NCBI GenBank assembly: GCA_964518765.1
Contig: CAZFJC010000007.1
Span: forward strand, 38,796-102,795
From: CAZPNX01 sp964518765
GTDB lineage: Bacteria; Edwardsbacteria; AC1; EtOH8
Direction of reading: 5' to 3'
DNA: 64,000 nt
Below the pieces are notes generated by a model that was not told the origin of the DNA, did not search any database, and worked only from the letters and a program-made list of their open reading frames with translations. Numbering within the stretch: position 1 is the first letter of the stretch; every line of letters starts with the position of its first letter. Shown in pieces: positions 1 through 8,417 of this stretch. A program made the translations under genes and the position numbers.

Positions 1-252
1 TACTTCGGCATGGACAATTATATGGCGGCTGTGGGCGATTATACGAAATCCATTGAGCTCGACGGCAAGCAGCCTTTGGCCTACTACCAAAGGGGGCTGG
101 CCTTTGACATGCTGGGGGAGATGGCCAAAGCCCTGGACGACATGATCACTGCCTCGACTATGGGCGTGGACAAGGCCCAGGAGTGGCTGAACAGGCACGA
201 GCCCAAGACGCCGAAGCCGCCGGCCAAGCCCGCCAAACGGAAGAAGCGATGA
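1..252 (+). CDS. TPR protein, C-terminal fragment
   Basis: The reading frame is already open at base 1, so this is the 3' end of a gene that begins outside the window. The visible 83 residues hold one or two tetratricopeptide helices: the pattern AVGDYTKSIELDGKQPLAYY followed by a G-A-F-D stretch is the usual TPR spacing (small residue, Tyr, Ala, Pro). The tail is basic and proline-rich (KTPKPPAKPAKRKKR), probably disordered. TPR proteins are protein-interaction scaffolds. The partner and location cannot be told from this fragment. Confidence 0.8.
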   Translation, partial: YFGMDNYMAAVGDYTKSIELDGKQPLAYYQRGLAFDMLGEMAKALDDMITASTMGVDKAQEWLNRHEPKTPKPPAKPAKRKKR

Positions 253-296
253 GGGAATTAGGGAAGCATGTATTATACCATAAATAAATAGTATAT

Positions 297-887
297 ATGT
301 ACCACCATATCAAAGGCGCTCTGATCTCTAAAAGTCCAACAGAAGCGGTCATCGAGGCCGGCGGGGTGGGGTATCAGCTGAGCATTTCGCTGAACACCTA
401 CCAGGCCCTGCCGGAGGCCGGCAACCAGGCCCGGCTGCTGGCCCACCTGCACGTCAAGGAGGACTCCCACCAGCTGTTCGGCTTCTCCGAGGAGCGGGAG
501 CGGCAGGCCTTTCGCATCATGATCGGCATCTCCGGCATCGGCCCCAAGCTGGCTATGGCGGTGCTCTCCAGGCTGTCACCACAGGATTTGGAGCAGGCGG
601 TGGCCCACCAGGACATGACCCTGCTGACCGCCATCTCCGGGGTCGGCCGGAAGACGGCCGAGAGGCTGCTGATAGAACTCAAGGGAAAACTGGCCGAGGC
701 GGTGGTCGAGGGCCTGCCCGGCATAAAGGGGCAGGCGGCCGCGGCCGATCCGGCGGTGGAGGCGCTGATGACCCTGGGGCTCAGCCTGCCCGAGGCCAGG
801 GCGGCGGCAGATAAGGCGAGAGCGAAGCTGGGGGGCAAGGCGCCCATCGAGCAGGTGGTCCGAGAGGCGCTCAGCGCCTCGCGATGA
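297..887 (+). CDS. ruvA: Holliday junction DNA helicase subunit RuvA
   Basis: RuvA binds four-way DNA junctions and loads the RuvB motor during recombinational repair. The 196-residue length is normal. The N-terminal OB-fold begins MYHHIKGAL, two helix-hairpin-helix motifs follow (GISGIGPKLA near residue 80 and GVGRKTAERLLIELK near 115), and the C-terminal RuvB-contact domain ends with EQVVREAL. RuvB lies 2.3 kb downstream on the same strand, separated by a DUF4349-like gene and a broken transporter, so the usual ruvAB pair has been split. The start codon has no Shine-Dalgarno; the preceding 30 bases are very AT-rich with -10-like hexamers (TATTAT at 271-276, TAGTAT at 289-294), which suggests a very short or absent leader. 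Confidence 0.97.
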   Translation: MYHHIKGALISKSPTEAVIEAGGVGYQLSISLNTYQALPEAGNQARLLAHLHVKEDSHQLFGFSEERERQAFRIMIGISGIGPKLAMAVLSRLSPQDLEQAVAHQDMTLLTAISGVGRKTAERLLIELKGKLAEAVVEGLPGIKGQAAAADPAVEALMTLGLSLPEARAAADKARAKLGGKAPIEQVVREALSASR

Positions 888-912
888 ATCGTATTTTGAA
901 GGAAGAAAAGCC

Positions 913-1596
913 ATGACGCATCTAGCCATCATCCTGGCCCTGGCCCTGGCGGGACAGACGGCCGAGCTCCGCTGCGCCGGCCCTGGAGGCACCGTGGCCA
1001 CCGGCAACATCGTGGTCGAGGTGGTCAACCTCGACGGGGTGCGCCAAAAGCTGCAGCAGCTGGGCAAGTCAAGCGGCGCGGTAGTCCGCAGCTATTCCGA
1101 GTACACCGGGAGCCGCGGCAAGCGGTCGGCCAACGCCAGCTACGAGGTCAAGAAGGCGGCCGCCCAGGCGTTCATGGACGGCCTGGCCGGTCTAGGAAAG
1201 CTCACCTCGCGCAGCTACGGCGACCAGTACAACCCCTGCTACAACATCGAGGCCCTGCAGCGAAAGCTGGAGGCCTACCGTTCCCACCTCAGGCGGCTGC
1301 TTTCCGCGCCCGGGGCCGATCCCGAGATCGTCTCCCTGCTGGACCAGCAGATCCAGTCGCTGGAAAGCCAGATCGAGTCCTACAGGCGCAACTATTCCAC
1401 GTCGTCGGATGAGTCGGCCACCATCACCGTCCAGCTCATGGAGAGGGGGTACAACCAGGGCTCGAACGTGCCGCCGTGGCTGGTCAAGGCGGCCGTCATC
1501 ATCTCCCTGATACTGCTGGGCCTGGGCCTGCTGGCCGGGCTGCTGGTGGCCAGGATCAGGTCCGGGGCAAAGACGGAGGCGGCCGCGTCTGCTTAG
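913..1596 (+). CDS. DUF4349-like membrane protein
   Basis: A 227-residue protein of unknown function. Visible parts are a cleavable signal sequence (MTHLAIILALALAGQTA), an alpha/beta segment, a long charged coiled-coil (residues about 115-165, LDQQIQSLESQIESY) and one strong C-terminal transmembrane helix (about residues 193-213) followed by a short basic tail. This order (exported domain, coiled coil, single membrane anchor) matches the DUF4349 family. The conserved pairing of VVEVVNLDGV and ATITVQL strands also fits, but the assignment is by eye. A good ribosome site (AAGGAAG) precedes the ATG, 25 bp after ruvA, so it is probably cotranscribed with it. It is likely a periplasm-facing or surface-facing membrane protein. 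Confidence 0.6.
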   Translation: MTHLAIILALALAGQTAELRCAGPGGTVATGNIVVEVVNLDGVRQKLQQLGKSSGAVVRSYSEYTGSRGKRSANASYEVKKAAAQAFMDGLAGLGKLTSRSYGDQYNPCYNIEALQRKLEAYRSHLRRLLSAPGADPEIVSLLDQQIQSLESQIESYRRNYSTSSDESATITVQLMERGYNQGSNVPPWLVKAAVIISLILLGLGLLAGLLVARIRSGAKTEAAASA

Positions 1597-1632
1597 CGAT
1601 CAAGGCAAATACCAATTACGCTTGCTTCTTGA

Positions 1633-3103
1633 ATGCTGATGATCAAACCGGCCGACATTTACCGGCTGTACACCAGGATCGATCCCGCCGAGTATATTAA
1701 GGAGTTCCGTTTCAGGGAATACCTCAGGTTCGACCTTTCCAAACTGGGGGGGACCTCTGGGGCGGGCTGACCTCGGCGGTGGTGGCCCTGCCCCTGGCCT
1801 TGGGCTTTGGCATCCTGGCCACCGGCGGCGACCCGCGCGGAGCGGTGGCCGGCCTCTACGGCGCCATATTCACCGGGATAGTGGCCTCGCTCTTCGGCGG
1901 TATCGTCGGCACCGGGGCCATCGTCCGCACTATGATAAACATCCGCTCCGGGGGCAGCACCAAGCTGTCGGGCGTCATCTGCGGGCTGTTTCTGCTGGCG
2001 GTGGTCCTGTTCCTGGAGGGGGCTGGCCGGAGCCATTCCCTTGGCCGCTTTGGCCGGAGTGCTGATGATGGCGGCCTGGGGCATGTTCGAGTGGGAGCCG
2101 CTGCGCATGGCGCGCCGGGTGCCGGCCTCGGAAACTTTGGTGATGCTGACCACCATGCTGGTGGCCGTGTTTTCCGACCTCATCTCGGCGGTGCTCATCG
2201 GTATGGTGCTGGCGGCGGTGTTCTTCATCCACCGCATGGGACGGCTGGGGATGCTGGTAGAGCCGGAGTACGAGCTGTCCCACCTACCCGCCGATACCCG
2301 CGAGCTTATGAGAAGGCAACGCATATCGGTCTGCTCGGTGGAGGGGCCGCTGTTCTTCGGAGCAGTCAAATCCTTCTCCCGCGAGATCACCCAGGCTTCG
2401 TCCAACATCCTGATCCTGGACATGAAGAGGGTGCCGGTGATAGACCTGTACGGCGCCCAGGCCATAGACAATGTGGTGGGACGGATGGCGGCCCGCGGCA
2501 AAAAAGTGCTCATCTCTGGCATGCGCCAGGAGGCCAGGAAAGTGTTGCACCGGCTGGGCATCGTCCAGAAAATAGGCGCCGACAGCTTCCCCGACGACCT
2601 GGCCAAGGCGGCCGACTACGCCATCTCCCTGGCCCAGAACCGGCCGCCCAGCCTGGCCGACTACTTCAAGGACGATCTGGTGCTGCTGGACGCCGAGGCC
2701 GGCTCCAAGAAGGAGCTGTTCGAGGCGGTCACCGGGCTGGCGGTGGACAAGGGCTACGTCCACGACGGCCGGGCATTCCTGGAGAATTTATGGAAGCGGG
2801 AGCAGGACTCGCCCACCAGCCTGGGACACGGGGTGGCCATTCCGCACTCGCGCTCCGGAGCGGCCAGCGATGAGGTGGTGGTGGCCTTCGTCAGGCTCAG
2901 GCGCCCCAAAACCGATTATATCGGGATAGACGGAAAACCGGTGGAATTAGCTAATGATTTCGGCTGGGGACAACGTCCAGGGATATCTTCGGGTTCTTAA
3001 GCTGATCACCATGGCTGTGGGGCGGGAGGAGAACAGGAGGAGGCTGATGGAGGCGGAGACGGTGGGACAGGTGCTGGAGATATTTGGCTCGATTAAGGAT
3101 TAG
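1633..3103 (+). pseudogene. SulP-family anion transporter with STAS and PTS EIIA domains, broken
   Basis: Reading across three frames gives a recognisable SulP protein: N-terminal segment, first two membrane helices (VVALPLALGFGILATGGD, GLYGAIFTGIVASLFGG), the late GTGAIVRTMINIRSGG motif, the last membrane helices, a STAS domain (SVCSVEGPLFFGAV to about base 2640) and a PTS EIIA type-2 domain with its phospho-histidine motif GHGVAIPHS. Frame breaks sit at the G7 run 1746-1752, the G5 run 2018-2022 and around base 2950. In intact relatives about 200-250 residues lie between the SLFGG helix and the IVGTGA motif. Here they are joined directly at a shared LFGG codon block, so most of the transport core is gone. 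The gene is probably dead. Sequencing error alone would not explain the deletion. The first ATG is taken at 1633 and the last stop at 3101-3103. Confidence 0.85.
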
Positions 3104-3161
3104 GGTCCAAATCGGCGGATGGCGGAGAGGGCATCTCCAAGGGAAATAAGTAGGCGAATAG

Positions 3162-4187
3162 ATGAATGATCATATAAAGCTCACCATACCCGAGCCGCTG
3201 GAGGGCGACCTCGAGTTCGACTCCTCGGTCCGGCCCGGGACCTTCGACGAGTTCGTGGGCCAGGACCGGGCCAAGGACAATCTAAAAGTATTCATCCAGG
3301 CGGCCCGGGGGCGGGGCGAGGCCATAGACCACATGCTGTTCTGCGGCCCGCCGGGGCTGGGCAAGACCACCCTGGCCCACATCGTGGCCCGGGAGATGGG
3401 GGTACAGATCAGGGCCACCACCGGGCCGGTGCTGGAGCGCCCGGCCGACCTGGCCGGATTGCTCACCAATCTCAACGAACGCGACGTTCTCTTTATCGAC
3501 GAGATCCACCGCATCAACCGGACGGTGGAGGAGTACATCTATCCGGCCATGGAGGACTTCTGCCTGGATATCATGATCGACCGTGGCCCCAGCGCCAGGT
3601 CGGTGCGCTTGAACCTGCCGCGCTTCACCCTGATAGGCGCCACTACCCGGGCCGGGCTGCTGACCGCGCCCATGCGCGCCAGGTTCGGGATGGTAAACCG
3701 CCTGGACTACTACGGGCCGGGGGAGCTGGAGAAGATAGTGTCGCGTTCGGCCAGGATACTGAATGTGCAGATAGACCAGGGCGGGGCTGCGGAGATAGCC
3801 AAGCGCTCCCGGGGCACGCCGCGGGTGGCCAACCGCCTGCTGAGGCGGGTACGCGACTTCGCCCAGGTGGAGGGCGACGGCACAATCACCAGGGACATCG
3901 CCAAGAGGTCGCTGTTGCGCCTCCAGGTGGACGAGCTGGGGCTGGACGAGATGGATAAGAGGATACTGGAAGCCATCGTCAAAAAATTCAATGGAGGCCC
4001 CGTGGGGCTGAACACCCTGGCGGTGGCGGTGGGCGAGGAGCCGGACACGGTGGAGGAGGTCTATGAGCCCTATCTCATCCAGGAGGGTTTCGTCATGCGG
4101 ACGCCACGGGGGAGAGAGGCGACCGAGCGGGCCTATAAGCACCTGGGGTTGGCCTGGAACAGGGACGGGCAGACAAGGTTGATCTGA
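3162..4187 (+). CDS. ruvB: Holliday junction branch-migration ATPase RuvB
   Basis: RuvB is the hexameric AAA+ motor that drives branch migration on junctions bound by RuvA. The 341-residue protein has all family marks: the FDEFVGQ start motif, Walker A GPPGLGKTT near residue 61, Walker B FIDEIHR, sensor 1 GATTRAG, and the C-terminal winged helix (GPVGLNTLAVAVGEE). Length is normal. The start follows a weak AAGGGA site. The gene lies just downstream of the broken SulP gene. Its third partner, the resolvase RuvC, is not in the window; the unrelated YqgF/RuvX is at 12596. Confidence 0.98.
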   Translation: MNDHIKLTIPEPLEGDLEFDSSVRPGTFDEFVGQDRAKDNLKVFIQAARGRGEAIDHMLFCGPPGLGKTTLAHIVAREMGVQIRATTGPVLERPADLAGLLTNLNERDVLFIDEIHRINRTVEEYIYPAMEDFCLDIMIDRGPSARSVRLNLPRFTLIGATTRAGLLTAPMRARFGMVNRLDYYGPGELEKIVSRSARILNVQIDQGGAAEIAKRSRGTPRVANRLLRRVRDFAQVEGDGTITRDIAKRSLLRLQVDELGLDEMDKRILEAIVKKFNGGPVGLNTLAVAVGEEPDTVEEVYEPYLIQEGFVMRTPRGREATERAYKHLGLAWNRDGQTRLI

Positions 4188-4232
4188 CACCGTTCATCGT
4201 TACCCCTATGGAAACAGGTGGTTCGGAAATGG

Positions 4233-4252
4233 ATCCCTGCCTGTGCAGGAAT
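4233..4252. repeat. Short near-palindrome between ruvB and patatin genes
   Basis: ATCCCTGCCTGTGCAGGAAT is a near-perfect 20-bp inverted repeat with one mismatch pair. It resembles the small dispersed palindromes (ATTCCC...GGGAAT type) found between genes in many bacteria. Only one copy was found in the window, so a repeat family is not shown. Confidence 0.35.
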
Positions 4253-4281
4253 GAAAGCTGAGCGCGGAGGAGAACAACAAC

Positions 4282-5067
4282 ATGCCTATGAAGATAGGCC
4301 TGGCCCTTTCCGGCGGCGTGGGCTACTGTATGGCTCACATCGGCGTGTTTCAGGCGCTGGAGAAAGCGGGTTTAAGGCCGAATATGATAGCCGGCACCTC
4401 GGGCGGAGCTCTGATAGGGGCTCTGTACGCCTCGGGTATCAAGCCGGACCGGCTGGAGGAGATAGCCAAGGGGATAAAGTGGACCAGCCTGATGGGCCTG
4501 GGGATGATTTTTAAGGGCTTGGCCTCCTCCAAGCCCATCGAGGACCTGGTCAAGGAGCTTCTGGGTAAGGACCGCCGGTTCGCCGACCTCTCCATCCCCA
4601 TGATGGTGACCGCGGTGGACCTGATCTCCGAGGAGAAGGTCATCTTTCCGGAGAAGGACTCGGACACGGTGGCCCTGCCGGTGCGGGCCTCCTGCAGCCT
4701 GCCCATGGTCTTCACCCCGGTCAAGCACGGCGAGCGCCTGCTGGTGGACGGAGGCATGCTGGTCCAGCTGCCGACGCTGGAGCTCAAGGAGAAGGGGGCC
4801 GATTTCGTCATCGGGGCCACCTTCTTGCGCAACCGGACGGTGCCCGGCAACATCTTCGAGGTCACCCTGCGCACCCTGTCCATCGCCAACCAGGAGAGGC
4901 TGGGGCGGCAGAGGCAGGCGGCCGACCTGCTGATCGAAATCAACGTAGGCCAGACCAACCGCTGGGACCTTCAGGCTGCGGCCGACTTCATCAAGATAGG
5001 TAGGCTGGCGGCCGAGGACACGCTAAAGCGAAACCAGGACAAGGTACAATCTCTGCTGGCGGGATGA
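4282..5067 (+). CDS. Patatin-like phospholipase (first of tandem pair)
   Basis: A 261-residue patatin-fold serine lipase of the RssA/YchK-like short type. It has the oxyanion glycine block ALSGGVGYCMAHIGV at residues 8-22, the nucleophile elbow GTSGG (Ser near residue 39) and the catalytic Asp in DGGML near residue 157, so the Ser-Asp dyad is complete. There is no signal peptide, so it is probably cytosolic or membrane-associated and acts on acyl lipids; the real substrate is unknown. A strong GGAGGAG site precedes the ATG. The next gene starts inside its stop codon and is a clear paralogue. Confidence 0.9.
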   Translation: MPMKIGLALSGGVGYCMAHIGVFQALEKAGLRPNMIAGTSGGALIGALYASGIKPDRLEEIAKGIKWTSLMGLGMIFKGLASSKPIEDLVKELLGKDRRFADLSIPMMVTAVDLISEEKVIFPEKDSDTVALPVRASCSLPMVFTPVKHGERLLVDGGMLVQLPTLELKEKGADFVIGATFLRNRTVPGNIFEVTLRTLSIANQERLGRQRQAADLLIEINVGQTNRWDLQAAADFIKIGRLAAEDTLKRNQDKVQSLLAG

Positions 5068-5858
5068 TATCAATGGGGGACAAGACGAAGATCGGATTGG
5101 CCCTCTCAGGGGGCGTGGGATACTGTCTTGCGCACATTGGCGTTCTTAAAGCGATAGAGGAAGAAAATATAACAATTGATTGCGTGGCAGGAACATCAGG
5201 CGGTGCATTAATTGGTTGTTTATACGCCTCGGGCATCAAGGCCGACAGACTGGAGCAGATAGCCAAGGAGATATCCTGGGCCAAGCTGATGGCCCCGACC
5301 CTGGTTCTGAGAAACAAGGGGCTGGTATCCTCGGAGCCCATCGAGAAGCTAGTGGACGAACTGATCGGCAAGGATCGCAGGTTCTCCGAGCTCAAGCTGC
5401 CGCTGTCGGTGGTGACGGTGGACCTGATCTCCGGCCAGGAGATCATTTTCCCGCAAAACGAGGACGACCTCATCGCTCCGGCGGTGCGGGCCTCTTGTTC
5501 GGTGCCGGTGGCCTATGCTCCGGTGAAGATGGGGAGCTGGCTGCTCTCCGACGGCGGCATCAAGGCGCCACTGCCGGCCGAGGCCCTGAAGAGATGCGGC
5601 GTCGGCCTGTCGATCGGGGTGGCCTTCGAGCCCGGACGCTACGAGCCGACCAACCTGTTTGAGATAGGCATCCGCTCCATGCTGCTGGCCAACGAGAGCC
5701 TGCTGGAGCTCTACGAGAAGGAGCTAGACGTGCTGATAAAGGTAGCCACCGGAGAGGTGTCGTCCTGGGACTTCTCGGCCGCCCAGTCGCTGATCGAGGT
5801 CGGCTACCGGACTGCCAGCAAGAAACTGGGCCGCCTGCGGGAACGTCCGAGGGGTTGA
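5064..5858 (+). CDS. Patatin-like phospholipase (second of tandem pair)
   Basis: A 264-residue paralogue of the preceding gene. It has the same ALSGGVGYCLAHIGV block, the GTSGG nucleophile elbow and the catalytic Asp in SDGGIKAPLP. The ATG at 5064 overlaps the upstream TGA by 4 bp, so translation is probably coupled. A second in-frame ATG sits three codons later. Bases 5160-5225 are visibly more AT-rich than the flanks while the protein stays conserved. The two copies have diverged throughout (first RPNMIAGTSGG, second TIDCVAGTSGG), so the duplication is old. They may form a heterodimer or act on different lipids. Neither is predicted to be secreted. Confidence 0.9.
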   Translation: MISMGDKTKIGLALSGGVGYCLAHIGVLKAIEEENITIDCVAGTSGGALIGCLYASGIKADRLEQIAKEISWAKLMAPTLVLRNKGLVSSEPIEKLVDELIGKDRRFSELKLPLSVVTVDLISGQEIIFPQNEDDLIAPAVRASCSVPVAYAPVKMGSWLLSDGGIKAPLPAEALKRCGVGLSIGVAFEPGRYEPTNLFEIGIRSMLLANESLLELYEKELDVLIKVATGEVSSWDFSAAQSLIEVGYRTASKKLGRLRERPRG

Positions 5859-5991
5859 TCACTGTGGTTGACCAATAGTTATTGCCAGGCTAGCCCTCTT
5901 GCTTGCCTGACGACGCCACTTTGAAAAACAGGGTGGTAGCTTCGCAGCCGGGGCAAGCAGCCAGGTTCGCAATGAAATAAAAACACGGCGT

Positions 5992-7086
5992 ATGCTTATT
6001 ACTACGATCGTCCTCATCATCCTCACCGCCACCGTGGCCATAGGGCTGTTGCTGCTGTGGCAGAGCCTGGGCCGCCAGCTGAGGGAGCTGCGCCAAGCCC
6101 AGCAGAACGACCAGGCCATGTCCCTGATGTCCCAGTGGATGCAGGACACCAGAGCCTCGCTGGACTCTCGCCTGGCCGAGAGCCGTCAGGTGCTGGACTC
6201 GCGCCTTTCCGATGTCGACCGCAAGCTGGGGGCCTCGATGGAGTCGGTTAACCAGCGGCTGGATGGGGCGGCCCGGGTTATTGGCGATGTCAACAAACAG
6301 CTGGGGACGCTGGCGAAGACGGCCGAGAACATGCAGGAGGTGGGCAAGAACATCTCCTCGCTCCAGGACATCCTTCGCTCGCCCAAGATGCGCGGCGGTT
6401 TCGGCGAGTTTATGCTGGCCGACCTTCTTTCCCAGATCCTGCCGCCCCAGCATTACCAGCTGCAATACATCTTCGGCACCGGAGATAAGGTGGATGCAGT
6501 GGTCAGGCTCTCGGGCAAGCTGGTGCCGGTGGACGCCAAGTTCCCTCTGGAGAACTTTCGGAGGATGGTCGAGTCCCAGACGGATGACGAGAGGAAGCGC
6601 CAGCGCCGCGAGTTCGTCAAGGACGTCAAGAAGCACGTGGACGCCATCGCCAAGAAATACATTCTGCCGGACGAGGGCACCTTCGACTTCGCCCTGATGT
6701 ACATCCCGGCCGAGAACGTCTACTACGAAACCATCATCAAGGACGAGGCCTTCGGCGAGGACAAGTCCATTGCCAACTACGCGGTGGAGAGCCGGGTGAT
6801 ACCGGTCTCTCCAAACTCCTTCTACGCCTACCTCCAGGCCATCGTCCTGGGCCTGCGCGGGCTAAAGGTGGAGGAGAGGGCCCAGGAGATCATCGACTCC
6901 CTGTCCCGGCTCAAGGGCGACCTGAACAGGTTCCGGGGCGACTTCGAGACGGTGGGCACCCATCTCAAGAACGCCTCCAACCGGTACGACGAGGCCGAGA
7001 AAAGGCTGGCCAAGTTCGAGGACCGGCTGGAGGGGGTGGAGGGACGGCACCTGGAGCCGGGCCCCGCGCCAAAGGAGATCGGCTAA
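5992..7086 (+). CDS. rmuC: DNA recombination protein RmuC
   Basis: RmuC is a predicted nuclease-fold protein that limits inversions at short inverted repeats. This 364-residue protein has an N-terminal membrane helix (LIILTATVAIGLLLLW), a coiled-coil rich in Gln and Arg up to about residue 125, and the restriction-endonuclease-like core: GGFGEFMLADLL, VDAVVRL, VPVDAKFPLENF and the DFALMYIPAENVYYE block. Those are the standard RmuC signatures. A 133-bp gap without an obvious promoter separates it from the patatins, and the next gene starts at its last base. Confidence 0.95.
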   Translation: MLITTIVLIILTATVAIGLLLLWQSLGRQLRELRQAQQNDQAMSLMSQWMQDTRASLDSRLAESRQVLDSRLSDVDRKLGASMESVNQRLDGAARVIGDVNKQLGTLAKTAENMQEVGKNISSLQDILRSPKMRGGFGEFMLADLLSQILPPQHYQLQYIFGTGDKVDAVVRLSGKLVPVDAKFPLENFRRMVESQTDDERKRQRREFVKDVKKHVDAIAKKYILPDEGTFDFALMYIPAENVYYETIIKDEAFGEDKSIANYAVESRVIPVSPNSFYAYLQAIVLGLRGLKVEERAQEIIDSLSRLKGDLNRFRGDFETVGTHLKNASNRYDEAEKRLAKFEDRLEGVEGRHLEPGPAPKEIG

Positions 7087-7853
7087 TGAATCACGAAAGC
7101 CTGTTGAGGTTTTTGCACGACCTGAGGGAGTTCCTGCCATTCTTGATATTCCTGGTGGTGGGGCCGCTGGCGCTTTTCCTCAGCTACCAGGGCCGCAAGA
7201 AGAGCGCCGCCAAGCTCAGGGACCTAGCCGCCAAGCTGGGCCTGCAGTTCCGACCGGAGGGGCAGCCGGGCATGTTGGCCGAGTCCTACCGCCAGAAGCT
7301 GGCCGCCATGAAGCCGGGCGACCGGGTGCGAGCCGAGGCCGCCTTTCGCAGGGTGAAGCAGAGCGGCTTCCTGCAGTCGCTGATGTCCATGATGCAGCCT
7401 TTGGCCATCTACGGTAAGTACAACGGTTACCGGGTGGAGCTGGCCCTGGTGCGGAGCAACAAGAAGAACCTGACCGAGGTCCGGGCCTGGTACCCCGAGA
7501 CGCTAGGCCTGGGGCTGGCGGTGGAGCGCCAGGGATTCCTTCATAGCCGTTTTTCTTTCAGTAAGGCGGAGAGGGCCGAGAGCGGCAACAGGGAATTGGA
7601 CAAACTGGCGGCCATCAGGGCCAAGGATCCGCTTAAGGCCAGGTACATAGCCAGGAACATCCCGGCCCAGTTGGCAATCCTGGAGCTTTTCCGGGAAAGC
7701 GGGGCTGAGATCAACGACGAAGGGGCCACGGTCAAGCTGAACGGCCACCAGACCGACTACTCCAAGGCCAAGAAGCTGCTGGAAGGCATGACCCGGGCTA
7801 TGGAGGCCGTGGCCGCGGCCGCCGGCATGAAACAGGTTACCGAAGAACACTGA
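7086..7853 (+). CDS. Membrane-anchored protein of unknown function
   Basis: A 255-residue protein with one N-terminal membrane helix (FLPFLIFLVVGPLALFLSY) and a soluble alpha/beta remainder. I do not recognise the family. The plan (anchor, then a DLAAKLGLQFRPEG segment, then a YNGYRVELALVR strand) resembles DUF3137-type or similar proteins in which a short hydrophobic lead precedes a compact domain, but this is not a firm match. The ATG at 7086 shares a base with the rmuC stop (TAATG), so it is translated with rmuC. Confidence 0.6.
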   Translation: MNHESLLRFLHDLREFLPFLIFLVVGPLALFLSYQGRKKSAAKLRDLAAKLGLQFRPEGQPGMLAESYRQKLAAMKPGDRVRAEAAFRRVKQSGFLQSLMSMMQPLAIYGKYNGYRVELALVRSNKKNLTEVRAWYPETLGLGLAVERQGFLHSRFSFSKAERAESGNRELDKLAAIRAKDPLKARYIARNIPAQLAILELFRESGAEINDEGATVKLNGHQTDYSKAKKLLEGMTRAMEAVAAAAGMKQVTEEH

Positions 7854-7868
7854 TAAGGGGGAATTGGT

Positions 7869-8375
7869 ATGAGGATCCTGACCATCATGGCCGCCCTGGC
7901 GGCGGTCTCGGCGGCCGGAGGGACCCAGACCGCCCAACCGCTCTTCCATATCGAGCGCACCATGAACGCCAACAAGCTCTACTATGAGGCCAACATCACC
8001 GCCGAGGGGAAGATCAACCCCAAGGAACCGGTCAAGGCTTATTGGATCATGTGGGCCAAGGACCCCAGCGGCAGGACCACCGAGGGCATGAACCTCATCG
8101 AGCGCACCAAGGTCTACGGCTTCAACATCAGTCCCGATCCTTCGGGCAAGCACTATAATATGACCCTCAAGCCCTTCAAGGAAAGGTTGATCAAGGTCTA
8201 TTTGCGGGAGGGCAAGGCCCGGGCCGAGATGATCATCGACGGCCGGCCGTCGTATTTCAGCAGGATGCACATCTTCTCCAAGGGGAACTCCAAGCCGGAC
8301 TCCATCAAACTTTACGGGACCGACATCGAGTTCGGCACCAAGACCCTCGAGCTGTTCATCCCCAAGAAGGACTGA
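7869..8375 (+). CDS. DUF4833 exported protein
   Basis: A 168-residue protein with a signal peptide (MRILTIMAALAAVSAAGG). The mature part begins with the pattern FHIERTMNANKLYYEAN and continues with PVKAYWIMW and YGFNI, which are the core strands of DUF4833. The function of that family is unknown; members are small secreted or periplasmic beta-rich proteins. A GGGGGAA ribosome site lies 15 bp after the previous gene, so it belongs to the rmuC transcription unit. Confidence 0.75.
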   Translation: MRILTIMAALAAVSAAGGTQTAQPLFHIERTMNANKLYYEANITAEGKINPKEPVKAYWIMWAKDPSGRTTEGMNLIERTKVYGFNISPDPSGKHYNMTLKPFKERLIKVYLREGKARAEMIIDGRPSYFSRMHIFSKGNSKPDSIKLYGTDIEFGTKTLELFIPKKD

Positions 8376-8383
8376 GCGAAACT

Positions 8384-8409
8384 TTCAACGTTGAACATTC
8401 AACGTTAAA
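8384..8409. repeat. Tandem TTCAACGTT palindromes upstream of era
   Basis: The 12-bp perfect palindrome TTCAACGTTGAA (8384-8395) is followed 14 bp on by TTCAACGTTAAA (8398-8409). The pair fills nearly the whole gap between the DUF4833 gene and era. It could be an operator or a small dispersed repeat. No ribosome site is visible before era, so the element occupies the place where one would be expected. Confidence 0.5.
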
Positions 8410-8417
8410 AACCGAAC

